Origin: Nitrososphaerota archaeon
GTDB lineage: Archaea > Thermoproteota > Nitrososphaeria > Nitrososphaerales > Gagatemarchaeaceae
Reading direction: 5' to 3'
Assembly: GCA_027887045.1 (NCBI GenBank)
Contig: JAPCJH010000001.1
Location: 549,091 to 613,090 of the forward strand
Length of the DNA: 64,000 nt
Shown: piece after piece, positions 1 through 9,013 of the stretch
How positions within the stretch are numbered: the first letter of the stretch is position 1
How the letters are laid out: each line of letters starts with the position of its first letter
The notes under the pieces: generated by a model
Database searches by the model: none
Told to the model about the DNA's origin: nothing
What the model saw: the letters and a program-made list of their open reading frames with translations, nothing else
Made by a program: the position numbers and the translations under genes

Positions 1-54
1 TATGAAATCCGAAAAGGGGAGTGTGCTTCAACCCGAAACAACCCCTCGGGATTC

Positions 55-64
55 TTTATTTAAA
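55..64 (+). promoter_or_regulatory. cofE: TATA box of cofE
   Basis: AT-rich box TTTATTTAAA lies about 28 nt before TTG 88 and 37 nt before ATG 97. The spacing fits a leaderless or near-leaderless archaeal transcript. It is read from sequence only. Confidence 0.5.
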
Positions 65-96
65 CGGGCAAAGGAATTCAGTCATCCTTGATTTCT

Positions 97-873
97 ATGT
101 TTGCCGCGAAAGCGCCCCGAATGAACGGGACGTTTGACCTGGTAGAGTTGGTCGACGATCTGGTGGGGGGGAAATTGTTGGCGGGCGACATAATTGTTGT
201 CTCGAGCAAGTTTGTCGCAATCTCCGAGGGCAGGATAGTCGCCCTAAGGACGGTCCGCCCCGGGCCTCTGGCCAAGGCGCTCTCTGGGAAACTTGGCGTA
301 TCTCCGCAGATGTGTGAACTAGTGGTCAGAGAGTCCGACGAGATTCTGGGGGGAGTGCCAGGGTTCATTCTTGCAACAAAGGAGGGATTATTGACTCCCA
401 ACGCTGGTATCGATAAATCGAACATCGACCACGGAAAGGTAGTGCTCTATCCGCGCAGACCCCTAGAATCTGCCTCCCTTCTTCGCGACGCGATCAAGTT
501 TCGGAGGGGTATAGATGTGGGTGTCGTCATCTCCGATAGTCGGCTGATGCCTACGCGTAAGGGCACTGTTGGGGTCGCACTAGCGGCGGCCGGGCTGGAA
601 GGGATTCGTGATTTGCGCGGAAACAGCGACCTGTTCGGGAACATTCTCAGAGTAACCTCGCAAGCATTAGCTGACGACCTTACTTCCGCGGCTCAGCTAC
701 TTATGGGGGAGTCGGATGAAGCCACCCCGTTGGTCGTTATCAGGGGGATGGGCAGGCAACTAGTAAACGGGAAGCTGTATGACATGAGGGATTTTGCCAT
801 AAACAGCGAGCAGTGTGTGTACCTGAGAAGCCTTGGATATTCGACTAGGAGAAAGACCCGTCGATCTTTCTGA
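97..873 (+). CDS. cofE: Coenzyme F420-0:L-glutamate ligase CofE
   Basis: The family adds glutamate residues to F420-0 in the last steps of coenzyme F420 synthesis in the cytoplasm, using GTP. The protein shows the family pattern throughout: an N-terminal GDIIVVSSKFVAISEGR stretch (about residues 30-46), NAGIDKSN near residue 105, and DVGVVISDSRLMPTRKG near residue 145, followed by the G-rich segment with NSDLFGNIL. The length of about 258 aa fits the single-domain archaeal CofE. ATG 97 is used here; an in-frame TTG at 88 fits the TATA spacing better for a leaderless start, so the N-terminus is uncertain by three residues. The gene ends 29 nt inside the 3' end of a convergent small zinc protein. 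F420 is later relevant to the broken PPOX-fold gene at 29.2 kb, a fold that often uses F420 or FMN. Confidence 0.9.
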   Translation: MFAAKAPRMNGTFDLVELVDDLVGGKLLAGDIIVVSSKFVAISEGRIVALRTVRPGPLAKALSGKLGVSPQMCELVVRESDEILGGVPGFILATKEGLLTPNAGIDKSNIDHGKVVLYPRRPLESASLLRDAIKFRRGIDVGVVISDSRLMPTRKGTVGVALAAAGLEGIRDLRGNSDLFGNILRVTSQALADDLTSAAQLLMGESDEATPLVVIRGMGRQLVNGKLYDMRDFAINSEQCVYLRSLGYSTRRKTRRSF

Positions 874-1027
874 CATCAATCCTGAATCTGTCCGGAATGA
901 GTTTGACTCCACATTTGCGACACTTGTAACCGGAGGCCTTGAGGATGTCGTTCGGGGAGCGTAGGTCGAACCCCGAATAGAGAGTATTGCCGCATTTTAG
1001 ACAGGCTACTTCGTACGTCAAATGCAC
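845..1027 (-). CDS. Small zinc-ribbon protein, 60 aa, function unknown
   Basis: This short protein has two CxxC knuckles, CLKCGN near residue 9 and CRKCGV near residue 36, the layout of a single treble-clef or zinc-ribbon fold. It starts with ATG at 1027. A TATA-like CTTTTAAG on the minus strand (about 1044-1051) lies 20-25 nt upstream, so the transcript should be leaderless. It overlaps the 3' end of cofE by 29 nt and is divergent from topA. No family could be named. Small zinc ribbons like this are common archaeal RNA- or protein-binding adaptors, but nothing here shows which. Confidence 0.72.
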   Translation of the reverse strand: MHLTYEVACLKCGNTLYSGFDLRSPNDILKASGYKCRKCGVKLIPDRFRIDVRKIDGSFS

Positions 1028-1150
1028 GGGGTGTCGTTCGTCGACTTAAAAGCCTACCAAATAATCAAACCCGCTTCGGTTCGCCGCAACTCACGATTGT
1101 TTAATAGAGAAAGAGAGCCTCGCGATATCCAGGGAAGCGAGGATTGGGTT

Positions 1151-3265
1151 TTGGTTATTGATTCTTCCAAGAAAGCAGGGCATACACTGGTAGTATGTGA
1201 GAAACCTGACGCCGCTAAGCGGATTGCTGAAGCACTAGCCCAAGAAGCGATCCAAGTGGTGAGCGTGGAGGGGGTAACGGCCTTCCGTTTCAAAAACGGA
1301 ACCGAGTCTTTCGTAGTGTGCGCCGCCCAAGGGCACATCTACGCGATTTCGGATACGATTCAGGAAAGGTCGGTATACCCAGTCTTTGACATCGAATGGT
1401 TCCCAAATCACCTCGTCGAAAAGGATGCCGAATACGCGAGAAGGAGGATAGAATCGATACGGAGGCTCAGCGAAGGGGCTCAAAAATTCGTGAACGCTTG
1501 CGATTACGATATAGAAGGAGAAACTATTGGGTATAACGTTCTAAGGTACGCGTGTGCAGGACAGCAAAACAGTGCTCTAAGGGCCAAGTTTTCAACCCTG
1601 ACAAAGGACGAATTAGTCCGCTCTTTCAGGGAAGCGAAAGTGGCGGCCAACGGGAATCTGGCGATAGCAGGTCGCACGCGACATGCGGTGGACTTCGCTT
1701 GGGGTGTGAACCTGTCCAGAGCATTATCGCAGGCTCTAATGAACACCAGGGGGAGGTACCGAACGATCAGCATGGGGCGAGTCCAAGGACCGACGCTCTC
1801 CTATGTCGTCGATCGAGACGTAGAAATCGGGACTTTTGTCCCGCGACCGTACTGGGCCGTCAAGGGTACGTTCGATCACGCCGGCGTCAGAGTCGAAGCA
1901 AACTACAGCAAAGACATCCTCTGGAACAAGAGTGAGGCAGACGCCGTCCGGACGGAGTGTGACAATCGGGACGGGGTCGTAAGTCGTGCGTCAGTGGAAA
2001 CATCCACGGATCCACCGCCGCCCCCCTTCAATGTGGGCGATCTTCAGAAGGAGGCTTACAGAGTCTTCCGGTTCTCCCCCAGTAGGACCCTCCAAATCGC
2101 GGAGCGCCTCTATCTTGGCGCGTTGATTTCCTATCCGAGGACGGGCAGTCAGAAGCTTCCGCCTTCGATAGGTTACAGGAAAATATTGAATGGAATCGCC
2201 AAGATCAGTCAATATTCTGGAGACGTGGGTGAGCTACTTGCGGGCGACCTCACACCAAGGGAGGGCACGCAGGCGGATTCGGCTCATCCTGCAATCTACC
2301 CGACGGGAGAATCTCCCCGAAGACAACTCCAGTCATGGGAGGCGCAACTGCTCGAGCTGATAATCAGAAGGTTCCTTTCGGTCTTTGGAAAACCAGTGCT
2401 TATGGAAAGGGCGAACCTAACAATCTCTGTCGGTGATCATGATTTCGTATCAATTGGCAGAAGGACTTTGAAAGAGGGATGGATGAAATATTACGGAAAA
2501 TATGTCAAGCCAGAGGATTCCCGGCTTCCTCCCTTGAAAGAAGGTGATGAATTGAAGATGATCGCCATCGATTATGCGGAGAGACTCCAAAGGCATCTCC
2601 CTAGATATAACCAGAGTACCCTGCTTGAAAAGATGGAGCGCGAGAAGTTAGGAACCAAAGCCACTAGAGCCGAGATCATCACGACGCTCATCAACAGAGG
2701 GTACTTGGTGGGGGAGAGCTTGGAGGCCACCGACCTAGGTTTCACTGTGATCGAAACTATGAAAAAACACAGCCCTTCTGTCATATCGACAAAGCTGACC
2801 CGCGACACCGAAGAAAGACTCGAAGCAATTGAGATGGGCAAGGAGGATGTGACTAGGTTGAATAGGGAAACACTGGAAGTCCTTTCCGAAAGTCTGATGG
2901 CCATGAAGGCCAACGAAGTCTCGATAGGAATTAACCTTGACCAATCAGTCCTTGCAACACTTTCCACTCAGAATACGCTAGGTCCTTGCCCAGTATGCGA
3001 GGCTGGGAAGCTGATAATGATACGTTCCAGGACAACTCACAAGAGGTTTGTTGGTTGTACCAACTACCGGAACGGCTGCAGGGCCTCTGCCCCCCTGCCG
3101 CAGCGGGGGGTCATCAAGACAACGAGCGCGCCGTGCCGTTACTGTGCATGGCCAATTATATACGTCAGAACGGGGCGGATGCCTTGGAGACTGTGTGTTA
3201 ATGTTAGCTGTCCAGGAAAGGCGGGCAGGAGAAATGAAGTGCAAACTGTGCAGAAGAGACGCTGA
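1151..3265 (+). CDS. topA: DNA topoisomerase I (type IA)
   Basis: Type IA topoisomerases relax negatively supercoiled DNA by cutting one strand through a 5'-phosphotyrosine. The Toprim domain opens with LVVCEKPDAAKRIAEAL and carries the acidic DYDIEGE motif. The active-site tyrosine is in LISYPRTGSQ at about residue 329 from the start used here. Two C-terminal zinc modules follow (CPVC with a later C..C pair, then CRYC with a later C..C pair). The frame is open from ATG 1022, but the first 43 codons do not look like this family. A TATA-like TGTTTAATAG at 1099-1108 and TTG 1151, shortly before the Toprim domain, argue for the shorter 704-aa product. No reverse-gyrase helicase domain is fused, so the gene gives no sign of hyperthermophily. 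Confidence 0.9.
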   Translation: MVIDSSKKAGHTLVVCEKPDAAKRIAEALAQEAIQVVSVEGVTAFRFKNGTESFVVCAAQGHIYAISDTIQERSVYPVFDIEWFPNHLVEKDAEYARRRIESIRRLSEGAQKFVNACDYDIEGETIGYNVLRYACAGQQNSALRAKFSTLTKDELVRSFREAKVAANGNLAIAGRTRHAVDFAWGVNLSRALSQALMNTRGRYRTISMGRVQGPTLSYVVDRDVEIGTFVPRPYWAVKGTFDHAGVRVEANYSKDILWNKSEADAVRTECDNRDGVVSRASVETSTDPPPPPFNVGDLQKEAYRVFRFSPSRTLQIAERLYLGALISYPRTGSQKLPPSIGYRKILNGIAKISQYSGDVGELLAGDLTPREGTQADSAHPAIYPTGESPRRQLQSWEAQLLELIIRRFLSVFGKPVLMERANLTISVGDHDFVSIGRRTLKEGWMKYYGKYVKPEDSRLPPLKEGDELKMIAIDYAERLQRHLPRYNQSTLLEKMEREKLGTKATRAEIITTLINRGYLVGESLEATDLGFTVIETMKKHSPSVISTKLTRDTEERLEAIEMGKEDVTRLNRETLEVLSESLMAMKANEVSIGINLDQSVLATLSTQNTLGPCPVCEAGKLIMIRSRTTHKRFVGCTNYRNGCRASAPLPQRGVIKTTSAPCRYCAWPIIYVRTGRMPWRLCVNVSCPGKAGRRNEVQTVQKRR

Positions 3266-3455
3266 ACAGCCGTCATCACTCTGCACGTACCATAACCAAG
3301 CGAGGGACTCCCTGAATGAGGGATATCGTGCTTGGAATGGTGCGTATGGTGGGTTGGCCTGGGATGAATATCTCGAGAGAATTAAGCGCAACCCAGAGAC
3401 GGGGCAGTGGGTTAAAGAAGTGGCGGAGCTCATGGGAAACAACGGACATGATTAA
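3234..3455 (+). CDS. Small zinc-binding protein, 73 aa, function unknown
   Basis: ATG 3234 overlaps the end of topA by 32 nt. The protein begins MKCKLCRRDA and has a later C-x-x-H pair (LCTYH), giving a CxxC...CxxH metal site in the first 30 residues. A charged helical tail ends in NNGHD. The stop overlaps the start of the next membrane protein by 8 nt, so topA, this gene and the next look like one transcription unit. The open frame reaches further upstream, but the metal site and the ATG favour this start. The family was not recognised. Confidence 0.66.
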   Translation: MKCKLCRRDAEQPSSLCTYHNQARDSLNEGYRAWNGAYGGLAWDEYLERIKRNPETGQWVKEVAELMGNNGHD

Positions 3456-3840
3456 GCGAACCATCGAGTCGGTCCTCGGCAGGATTCAGAAAGTTGAGAG
3501 GTCGATCGCTAGACGCGGCCTGCTCTCGAATGCGGGACGCTGGGTGCAACTCCTGTACATCTTGGCTCTTGTACTTTTTGCTGGTGGTTTGATAAACGCC
3601 ACCGTCCAGCCAGTCAATCAGAACTTTGTCATATTCCCTGGAAGGGGAGCGCAATCAATTTCTGAAACTGTGATAAATTCATTTGCGATTCTTCTTGGCG
3701 CCGCTGGAGTGTATGTGACGTACCTCAGCGGCAGACAAACCACCAAGCCGAGGATGGTGAACTTTTATCTTATTCTTGCCCTAATGCTCATCGGAAGCGC
3801 GATGTACATAGGAATTTACGTGTACAGCTCTAAGGGTTAA
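3448..3840 (+). CDS. Predicted membrane protein, 130 aa, three TM segments
   Basis: ATG 3448 overlaps the previous stop, which indicates translational coupling. A basic amphipathic N-terminus (MIKRTIESVLGRIQKVERS) is followed by three hydrophobic stretches: VQLLYILALVLFAGGLI (about residues 32-48), VINSFAILLGAAGVYVTYL (about 75-93) and FYLILALMLIGSAMYIGIYV (about 105-124). There are no catalytic motifs. Its position after topA and a zinc protein suggests co-expression but gives no function. The 3' end overlaps the convergent gene by 11 nt. Confidence 0.65.
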   Translation: MIKRTIESVLGRIQKVERSIARRGLLSNAGRWVQLLYILALVLFAGGLINATVQPVNQNFVIFPGRGAQSISETVINSFAILLGAAGVYVTYLSGRQTTKPRMVNFYLILALMLIGSAMYIGIYVYSSKG

Positions 3841-4471
3841 GAGAAACGGAGAAGGCCTCCCCACTCCAAGCAGTCCCCCGCGTGCATTCGAACGACAGGG
3901 TATGGTCCGATAGTCGCACCGAAACTGTTTGGTCTCCCAGCTTGCGGAAGGTTCGCTTCCCTATCTGCTCCTTTATTGAAGGATCTCTTGCGTACAGCGT
4001 CGCGAATATCGATTGAGGCCGGGTACGGGCGATCATAGAGAGGAGGGCAGAAATGAATGTGAGTTTCTTCATCGCAGACTTAGATTCGGTGGAATTCAGT
4101 GAGTGGAACACGGTGTTCAGATTATCGATCAAGATTGCGTCTGATGTCGCTCCGTGAACTAGAGACCTGGTTAACCAGTAGTCGATTCTTTGTTCTGGGA
4201 GCGGGACCGAGAGTGTCGCTCTGCTCGCAAATTGGTCACTGGCGTCGCTGCCTATTTGGGTTGCCTCAGAGCTGTAGAGAGCGTCGCTGTCAAGCACCAG
4301 AGGGCGCAGCTTCATAACCTCCAAACACCCGAGAAGAAACCGCGCGAGTTCGATGTTGACCGCCCTGCTCCCCACCACGAGCACGGTCGACTTGGTCTTC
4401 AGGGGCCTGAGAAACGCAAAAGCCTGTCTTGCGGTGGGAAGACTCATTAGTGCGCCGTGCGACGGATTCAT
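3830..4471 (-). CDS. Hypothetical protein, possible degenerate RecA/KaiC-fold
   Basis: This 213-aa protein has no recognised family. A beta-strand-like STVLVVGSRAVNIELARFLL segment (about residues 28-47) sits where a RecA-like P-loop would be, but there is no GxxxxGK[ST]. A later ATSDAILIDNLNTVF stretch (about residues 108-122) resembles the Walker B strand of KaiC/RadB proteins. The gene is divergent from the RuvC-like gene at 4493 and sits among topA, XPD and dNTP genes, so a DNA-repair accessory role is possible. That is inference from context and weak pattern only. Confidence 0.55.
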   Translation of the reverse strand: MNPSHGALMSLPTARQAFAFLRPLKTKSTVLVVGSRAVNIELARFLLGCLEVMKLRPLVLDSDALYSSEATQIGSDASDQFASRATLSVPLPEQRIDYWLTRSLVHGATSDAILIDNLNTVFHSLNSTESKSAMKKLTFISALLSMIARTRPQSIFATLYARDPSIKEQIGKRTFRKLGDQTVSVRLSDHTLSFECTRGTAWSGEAFSVSLNP

Positions 4472-4480
4472 CTATAAGAT
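4471..4480 (+). promoter_or_regulatory. TATA box of RuvC-like gene
   Basis: TCTATAAGAT is centred about 18 nt before GTG 4493. It lies in the 21-bp gap between two divergent starts, so the RuvC-like gene is probably transcribed leaderless or nearly so. Confidence 0.4.
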
Positions 4481-4492
4481 AAGGGGTGTCTG

Positions 4493-5101
4493 GTGGGCCA
4501 AGTCTGCGTCGCGACCTCTGATGGACGGGCGTATTATTTCATGGCGTCGAGGCTGCGAAGGATGGGAATCTCATTCCTAAGCATAACGCCGTCAGAGGTG
4601 GAGTTAGGGACCCCTGATTTGATACTGACCACAAAGAAGGAAGCGGATCTTTTCAAAGGGGATATCCTCATTGTTGAAGACTTGGATGATAACCCAGTAA
4701 TCATGAAGGGGCAGTTGCTCGCGCATCTCGCGGACAAAGGAAACGCGGAGCTGCTCCTGGGAATCGACCCGGGTGCTAGGATGGGATTGGCGGTTTTTTA
4801 TGACGGAGCAGAACTCACCTCTCAGACTTTCAGTTCAAGAAGTCTGTTGTGTGAGACGGTCTATGAACTTGTCAGTCGAATACCCTGCTCACGTTCAGTG
4901 GTTAGGATAGGTGACGGTGAACCTCGTCTCTCGTCCTGGCTGGCTTTGAAGATTCATGAAAACCTTCCGAAGACAACGGTCGAAATTGTCGACGAATCTG
5001 GAACGTCTGTTCGCAATCCCAAATACAAGGGACTCCCTAGGGACCAGAGCGCGGCAGCTAGGATAGCGTTCAGAAGAGGAAAGATCCGTGCCGCGTCCTA
5101 G
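4493..5101 (+). CDS. RuvC/RNase H-fold protein with N-terminal domain
   Basis: The protein has 202 aa and a GTG start. The C-terminal half (from about residue 88) opens with LLLGIDPGARMGLAVFYDG, the first strand and catalytic Asp motif of RuvC-like RNase H-fold nucleases (GIDPG.xxG). Possible further acidic positions are IGDGEP near 143 and EIVDESG near 167, then DQSAAARIAF near 190, where RuvC-type proteins have a late D/H-A helix. The N-terminal about 85 residues form a small unknown domain. I infer a structure-specific nuclease or an inactive fold relative. The gene is not the archaeal resolvase Hjc. Its 3' end overlaps the convergent xpd gene by 4 nt. Confidence 0.72.
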   Translation: MGQVCVATSDGRAYYFMASRLRRMGISFLSITPSEVELGTPDLILTTKKEADLFKGDILIVEDLDDNPVIMKGQLLAHLADKGNAELLLGIDPGARMGLAVFYDGAELTSQTFSSRSLLCETVYELVSRIPCSRSVVRIGDGEPRLSSWLALKIHENLPKTTVEIVDESGTSVRNPKYKGLPRDQSAAARIAFRRGKIRAAS

Positions 5102-6969
5102 CCGAGTTCAAATCCCGTAACCATCTCTTCGATTTCCGCTCGGGAGAAATCCCCCCTGCGGATATCGTGCTTCATCCATGATGGCATCAGCTCAATGATT
5201 GTATGGGAATCGAATCTGGAGTCGAGAAGGAAAACCATTCCTCTCTTCCCAGGATTCCTCAGGTGTCTCCCAGCAGCCTGGAACGCCTTTCTAAGGGCTG
5301 GAAGCAGAGACAAGAGCAGGTAGGAATCTCTGACGCCGACTTGTTTGAGATAGGCATATTCGGCGTAGAGTGTCGGAGTTGGAGGCGGCAAGGACAAACC
5401 CACGACGACGGATACGTCCATGAGGTCGCCCCTGAAGTCCTCGCCTTCTGAGAATCTTCCTCCTTGGACGGCGAGCAAAACGGGGCGTCTAGCGCTTTTG
5501 AACATCTCCATTAGTTCGTTCGCTTCTTGATTGGAAAGGCCACGATTTTCGGAGACCACGATCCTGTCTGTGAGTCGCCCGTTGATTTCGTCTGACACTG
5601 ACCGTAGGATTGCGTACGACGGAAAGAAAATGCCAGCACCTCCCTTGACAGCGTCCATGATGGAAAGAAGCTTGAAGGTGATCTTGCGATACATCTCTGG
5701 GTTGCGCGATTTGAATTTTGACGTCACCCCGACGTCTATGACCGTTCGCACCGTGATCGGCATAGTTGCTTGGCTCCTGAACACCTCGACGGCCGGGATG
5801 TCCATCCCAATCGATTGGAGGAATACCTTTGATGGATTAATCGTCGCCGAGAGGAGGACGGTGCTGTAAAACTCCGTGATTGACTTTGCGAATCTTTCGC
5901 CAGGGTTCGCATTGGTCAGACTGAGCCCACCTTCTGATGTCGTGAGAACCATCTCTTGGTTTGCTAGGGTTGAGGCCAGTGAAAGCAGGAAGGCCCCAAC
6001 CTTGAGCACTGAAGCGGGTAGAATCTTCTCTGCTGCGACAGCATACCAGGCGGCTCCTGCGCACGTCGTGAGTTCGAGTGCCAGGTTCGACAACCAGACA
6101 TCGTCTTTCTCTTTGGTTATCGACCTTACAAATGACTCCTTGTTGATGTACCATCCCTTGGATTCCCCTAAGAAGGTCTTGAAGCGACGGTCGAGTTCGC
6201 GGAGCGAACTTGCGAGATTCTCAAGAGACAGGGCTTCGGCTTCCGCCACCGCGGTTGCCAGGGTCTCCGGGCTCACGGATGTTGTGGACATGCTCCGCAT
6301 CACCTCGCGTAGGTTGTGGGCTTCGTCAAGTATGAGTAAGCTCCCGGGCATGCTGCAGTTGGTGCTGCTGAGCAGAAGAGATTTCGCAGCGTCGTCAAAC
6401 AGGTAGTGGTATGGTATGACGACCACCTCCGCGCCCGACATCGCGAGTTTCGAGAGTTCATAAGGGCAAACATGCAGTCTCTCTCCCCTTTCTAGCAGAT
6501 CGTTGTGTGCGGGTACGTGAAACGAAATGGTGTCTGCGAGGTTCCTCACTTCGGGGCCAAGCAAACTCAGATTCATGAAATACGAGCAGAGATTATTTGA
6601 GACGTTGAAATTGCAGTACCATTTGAAAGAGCTTTGTGGGACGCTCATGTTGGAACTTTTCTTGAGTAGGCAATAATCGAATTTAGAGAATAACGCCGCC
6701 GCCCTGAGAGTCTTCGTCTGCTGCAACCGAGAAATTTCTTCCGTGACGCGCTGGACTTCGCGCTTCGTTCTACACGCGTAAATGATCTTCAATTGTAGCT
6801 CATCTGCAGCGCAAAGAGTTCCGCAGAGTACGGCCGCAGTCTTGCCCAATCCGCTCATCGCTTCAGCCACCAAGAATCGTCTTGCCTTGCAAGCTTCGTA
6901 GACGTGAGATGCCAATTCGCGTTGGCCTGGACGGAAGTCGCTGTACGAGAAATATTCTTCCAGTCTCAC
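5098..6969 (-). CDS. xpd: XPD/Rad3-type Fe-S DNA helicase
   Basis: XPD-family helicases unwind DNA 5' to 3' using an Fe-S domain inserted in helicase domain 1. Visible motifs are FRPGQ near residue 13 (Q-motif-like), Walker A AMSGLGKTA near residue 38, DEAH near residue 215 and the motif VI region QAAGRHLRNP near residue 573. Four cysteines lie between motifs Ia and II (in DYCLL, WYCNF, NLCSYF and VCPYE), as needed for a 4Fe-4S cluster. The length of 623 aa is normal for archaeal XPD. Motif VI reads QAAGRHLR, where the family usually has Q.xGRxIR. Likely role: DNA repair or R-loop processing, by family knowledge. Confidence 0.92.
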   Translation of the reverse strand: MRLEEYFSYSDFRPGQRELASHVYEACKARRFLVAEAMSGLGKTAAVLCGTLCAADELQLKIIYACRTKREVQRVTEEISRLQQTKTLRAAALFSKFDYCLLKKSSNMSVPQSSFKWYCNFNVSNNLCSYFMNLSLLGPEVRNLADTISFHVPAHNDLLERGERLHVCPYELSKLAMSGAEVVVIPYHYLFDDAAKSLLLSSTNCSMPGSLLILDEAHNLREVMRSMSTTSVSPETLATAVAEAEALSLENLASSLRELDRRFKTFLGESKGWYINKESFVRSITKEKDDVWLSNLALELTTCAGAAWYAVAAEKILPASVLKVGAFLLSLASTLANQEMVLTTSEGGLSLTNANPGERFAKSITEFYSTVLLSATINPSKVFLQSIGMDIPAVEVFRSQATMPITVRTVIDVGVTSKFKSRNPEMYRKITFKLLSIMDAVKGGAGIFFPSYAILRSVSDEINGRLTDRIVVSENRGLSNQEANELMEMFKSARRPVLLAVQGGRFSEGEDFRGDLMDVSVVVGLSLPPPTPTLYAEYAYLKQVGVRDSYLLLSLLPALRKAFQAAGRHLRNPGKRGMVFLLDSRFDSHTIIELMPSWMKHDIRRGDFSRAEIEEMVTGFELG

Positions 6970-7004
6970 CCGAATATATTCGCGATGCCTATTTTAGGCC
7001 CTAT

Positions 7005-8297
7005 TCAATTTGAGATTCCACTCATATATTCTTCGTTGTTTAGGAGCGCTTTCGTCGCTCTGGAGACTCTGCCACGGTACTCGCTCGTTGTGTACACGCG
7101 GACTGCGTCCATGAAACCGATGATAGAACCCGCGAGCGGGAGCTTGTCGATTGGGGTGCTTTCGTGCCGTCTCTTCCGTCCGAAGTCTGAGAAAAGGATA
7201 ACAGCCCGTAGGGACTCTCTGGAAGATGTGTAGGGTACAGAAGGTGTCGTCGGAACGTCTAGGTAGATGTACATGGGGTCGACTTTGGCTTTCTCCGCTA
7301 AGTCGAGAACCACCCGGGTCCTCACGCTCGCTTTGTCAAAGATTTGTTCCACGATGCGGTCGCGCCGCTGGATTACACGCTCGAAAACGCACTTGACAAG
7401 CCTCCTATCTCTGAAACCTTTTGCGAGTCTCCTCGCCTCTTGGAGGTCGGATGATTTTGCGTCCAAGCTCGTCAATCGTTGAAGAACCGTCTCGTCGGTG
7501 AGTTCCAGATACTTCCCGAATACAGATAGGTCGGTCAACTCCAGCTCTCGGTCTGCCAGTGCCATGGCGTGCACTAGCATCAACTCAGCAGCCCTGACTG
7601 TCCTGTGAAAGTACACGGCCTTGAACATTTCGTATCTCGCTATCAGAAGAGCTTCGAAGGCGTAAACCGCAGCCTGATCAAGTGCTAGGTGTTTGTTGAT
7701 GACGTCAAGGGAATCGATGATGCGGTGAATGTCGACCTTCCCATACTCGACGCCCGTGAAGTAAGAATCCCTCAGGAGATAGTCCATTATATCGGCACTG
7801 AGTCCTCCAGCTATGATCTCGTTCATGAATCGAGGTTTACTGGCTTGCTTCCCAACACAGAACTCGGACATCTTGTTCGAGGAATAACCGTTTTTCTCAA
7901 GTATGTCCTTCAACGGAGTCTCGAGTATCATCCTCTGAGAGATGTCTTCATGGGTCGTGTTCGTCTTCTCGGCCAAGACCTCTTCATAAATGTGAGAGAA
8001 TGGCCCGTGTCCTACGTCGTGCAATAGGGCGGCAAGTCTAATGGCTTGAATTTCCTCTTTCTCTATGCCTATCCTGTTGGCGAGGGATTCGGCTATCAGT
8101 CCGGCGACGTACATCGCTCCGACGACGTGGTCAAAGCGTGTGTGGACCGCTCCGGGATAAACTAGGTAAGCTCCTGCCAGCTGGTGGATGCGCCTTAGCC
8201 TCTGGACAAACGGCGAGTCGATTAGTTCACGTTCGACCTCGGTAATCTTGATGTAGCCGTGGACAGGGTCGCGGATTTCTGCCACGGGTTTCAGCAT
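7005..8297 (-). CDS. HD-domain phosphohydrolase (SAMHD1/dNTPase-like)
   Basis: ATG 8297 gives a 430-aa protein beginning MLKPVAEIRDPVHGYIKI, the usual opening of this family. The open frame extends 42 codons upstream, but that part would overlap tmk. HD metal ligands are visible as HTRFDH (about residue 58), LLHDVGHGPFSH (about residue 96) and a later D. The family includes dNTP triphosphohydrolases and other nucleotidases. The neighbour is thymidylate kinase, so dNTP-pool control is a reasonable inference. There is no second recognisable domain, and the C-terminal third is charged and helical. Confidence 0.85.
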   Translation of the reverse strand: MLKPVAEIRDPVHGYIKITEVERELIDSPFVQRLRRIHQLAGAYLVYPGAVHTRFDHVVGAMYVAGLIAESLANRIGIEKEEIQAIRLAALLHDVGHGPFSHIYEEVLAEKTNTTHEDISQRMILETPLKDILEKNGYSSNKMSEFCVGKQASKPRFMNEIIAGGLSADIMDYLLRDSYFTGVEYGKVDIHRIIDSLDVINKHLALDQAAVYAFEALLIARYEMFKAVYFHRTVRAAELMLVHAMALADRELELTDLSVFGKYLELTDETVLQRLTSLDAKSSDLQEARRLAKGFRDRRLVKCVFERVIQRRDRIVEQIFDKASVRTRVVLDLAEKAKVDPMYIYLDVPTTPSVPYTSSRESLRAVILFSDFGRKRRHESTPIDKLPLAGSIIGFMDAVRVYTTSEYRGRVSRATKALLNNEEYMSGISN

Positions 8298-8323
8298 CAA
8301 CTTGCGATCTGTGACCCCGTTTC

Positions 8324-8950
8324 TTAAGAGGTTTGGCCGCTCTTGGGCAACAAGCCTTCGAGGGCGCGCATAATCGATTCGTGAATCGTGTTTATGTCCC
8401 CCGTTCCTGAAACGACAAACCATCCGAACTTCTCTGCGAGCTGGCGATAGAATTCTGCCACCCGCTCTTGCAACTTCAAATCGCTTTCGTATTTGTCCTT
8501 CCCCTCACCTCTCCTGTGCACCACTTTTGAGGGGTTCGCGTCCAACAGGATTACTTTGTCGGTTTTAGGTAGTCCATCTTCCAGATGGCGGAGCCAATCG
8601 AGGGGAAGTCCGTTTGCCATCCCGTATGCAAGATTCGATTCCGTGTACCTGTTTACGATCAGAACTTCGCCGGTTGAGAGCCATTTCGCCATGTCCTCGC
8701 GTCGTTCCCATCGGTTTGCGGCGAATAGCATGTGCCCCACCCAGGGGGAGTAATTTCGTGTCCCCGCCAAAAAATTCTTGAGCTCCATTCCGAGGACAGT
8801 AGTGTAATCTGGAAAGCTTATGATCCTGCAGTGAATTCCTTTCGAGCGTAACCATGCTTCGAGGAGCGTGCTCTGTGTACGCTTTCCGGCAGCGTCTATT
8901 CCTTCGATTCCGATAAGAATCCCTGTTTTCGAATTCTCGACCGATGCCAT
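8324..8950 (-). CDS. tmk: Thymidylate kinase
   Basis: The enzyme phosphorylates dTMP to dTDP. The P-loop GIEGIDAAGKRTQS lies near the N-terminus, with a FPDYTTVLGMELKNFL segment (dTMP kinase pattern), NRYTESNLAYG (DRYxxSxxAYQ type) and a lid region with RRGEGKDKYES. The frame is open to ATG 8995; ATG 8950 (MASVENSKTG) is nearer the family length, and both have AT-rich boxes at plausible distance (about 9014-9022 and 8966-8975). The gene follows the DUF2070 gene on the same strand and precedes the HD phosphohydrolase. P-loop position 2 is R where many family members have T (GKTTQ), so GKRTQ is the archaeal variant. Confidence 0.9.
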   Translation of the reverse strand: MASVENSKTGILIGIEGIDAAGKRTQSTLLEAWLRSKGIHCRIISFPDYTTVLGMELKNFLAGTRNYSPWVGHMLFAANRWERREDMAKWLSTGEVLIVNRYTESNLAYGMANGLPLDWLRHLEDGLPKTDKVILLDANPSKVVHRRGEGKDKYESDLKLQERVAEFYRQLAEKFGWFVVSGTGDINTIHESIMRALEGLLPKSGQTS

Positions 8951-9013
8951 TGATGCTGCTGACCCTAAATTCCTTTCCCAGTTGAATCTTGGCATTGCTG
9001 TAACGCGTCGTTA

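Noticed and set aside
1022..1150. 43-residue N-terminal extension of topoisomerase I
   Set aside because: Not like the family, and a TATA-like box (1099-1108) lies inside it.
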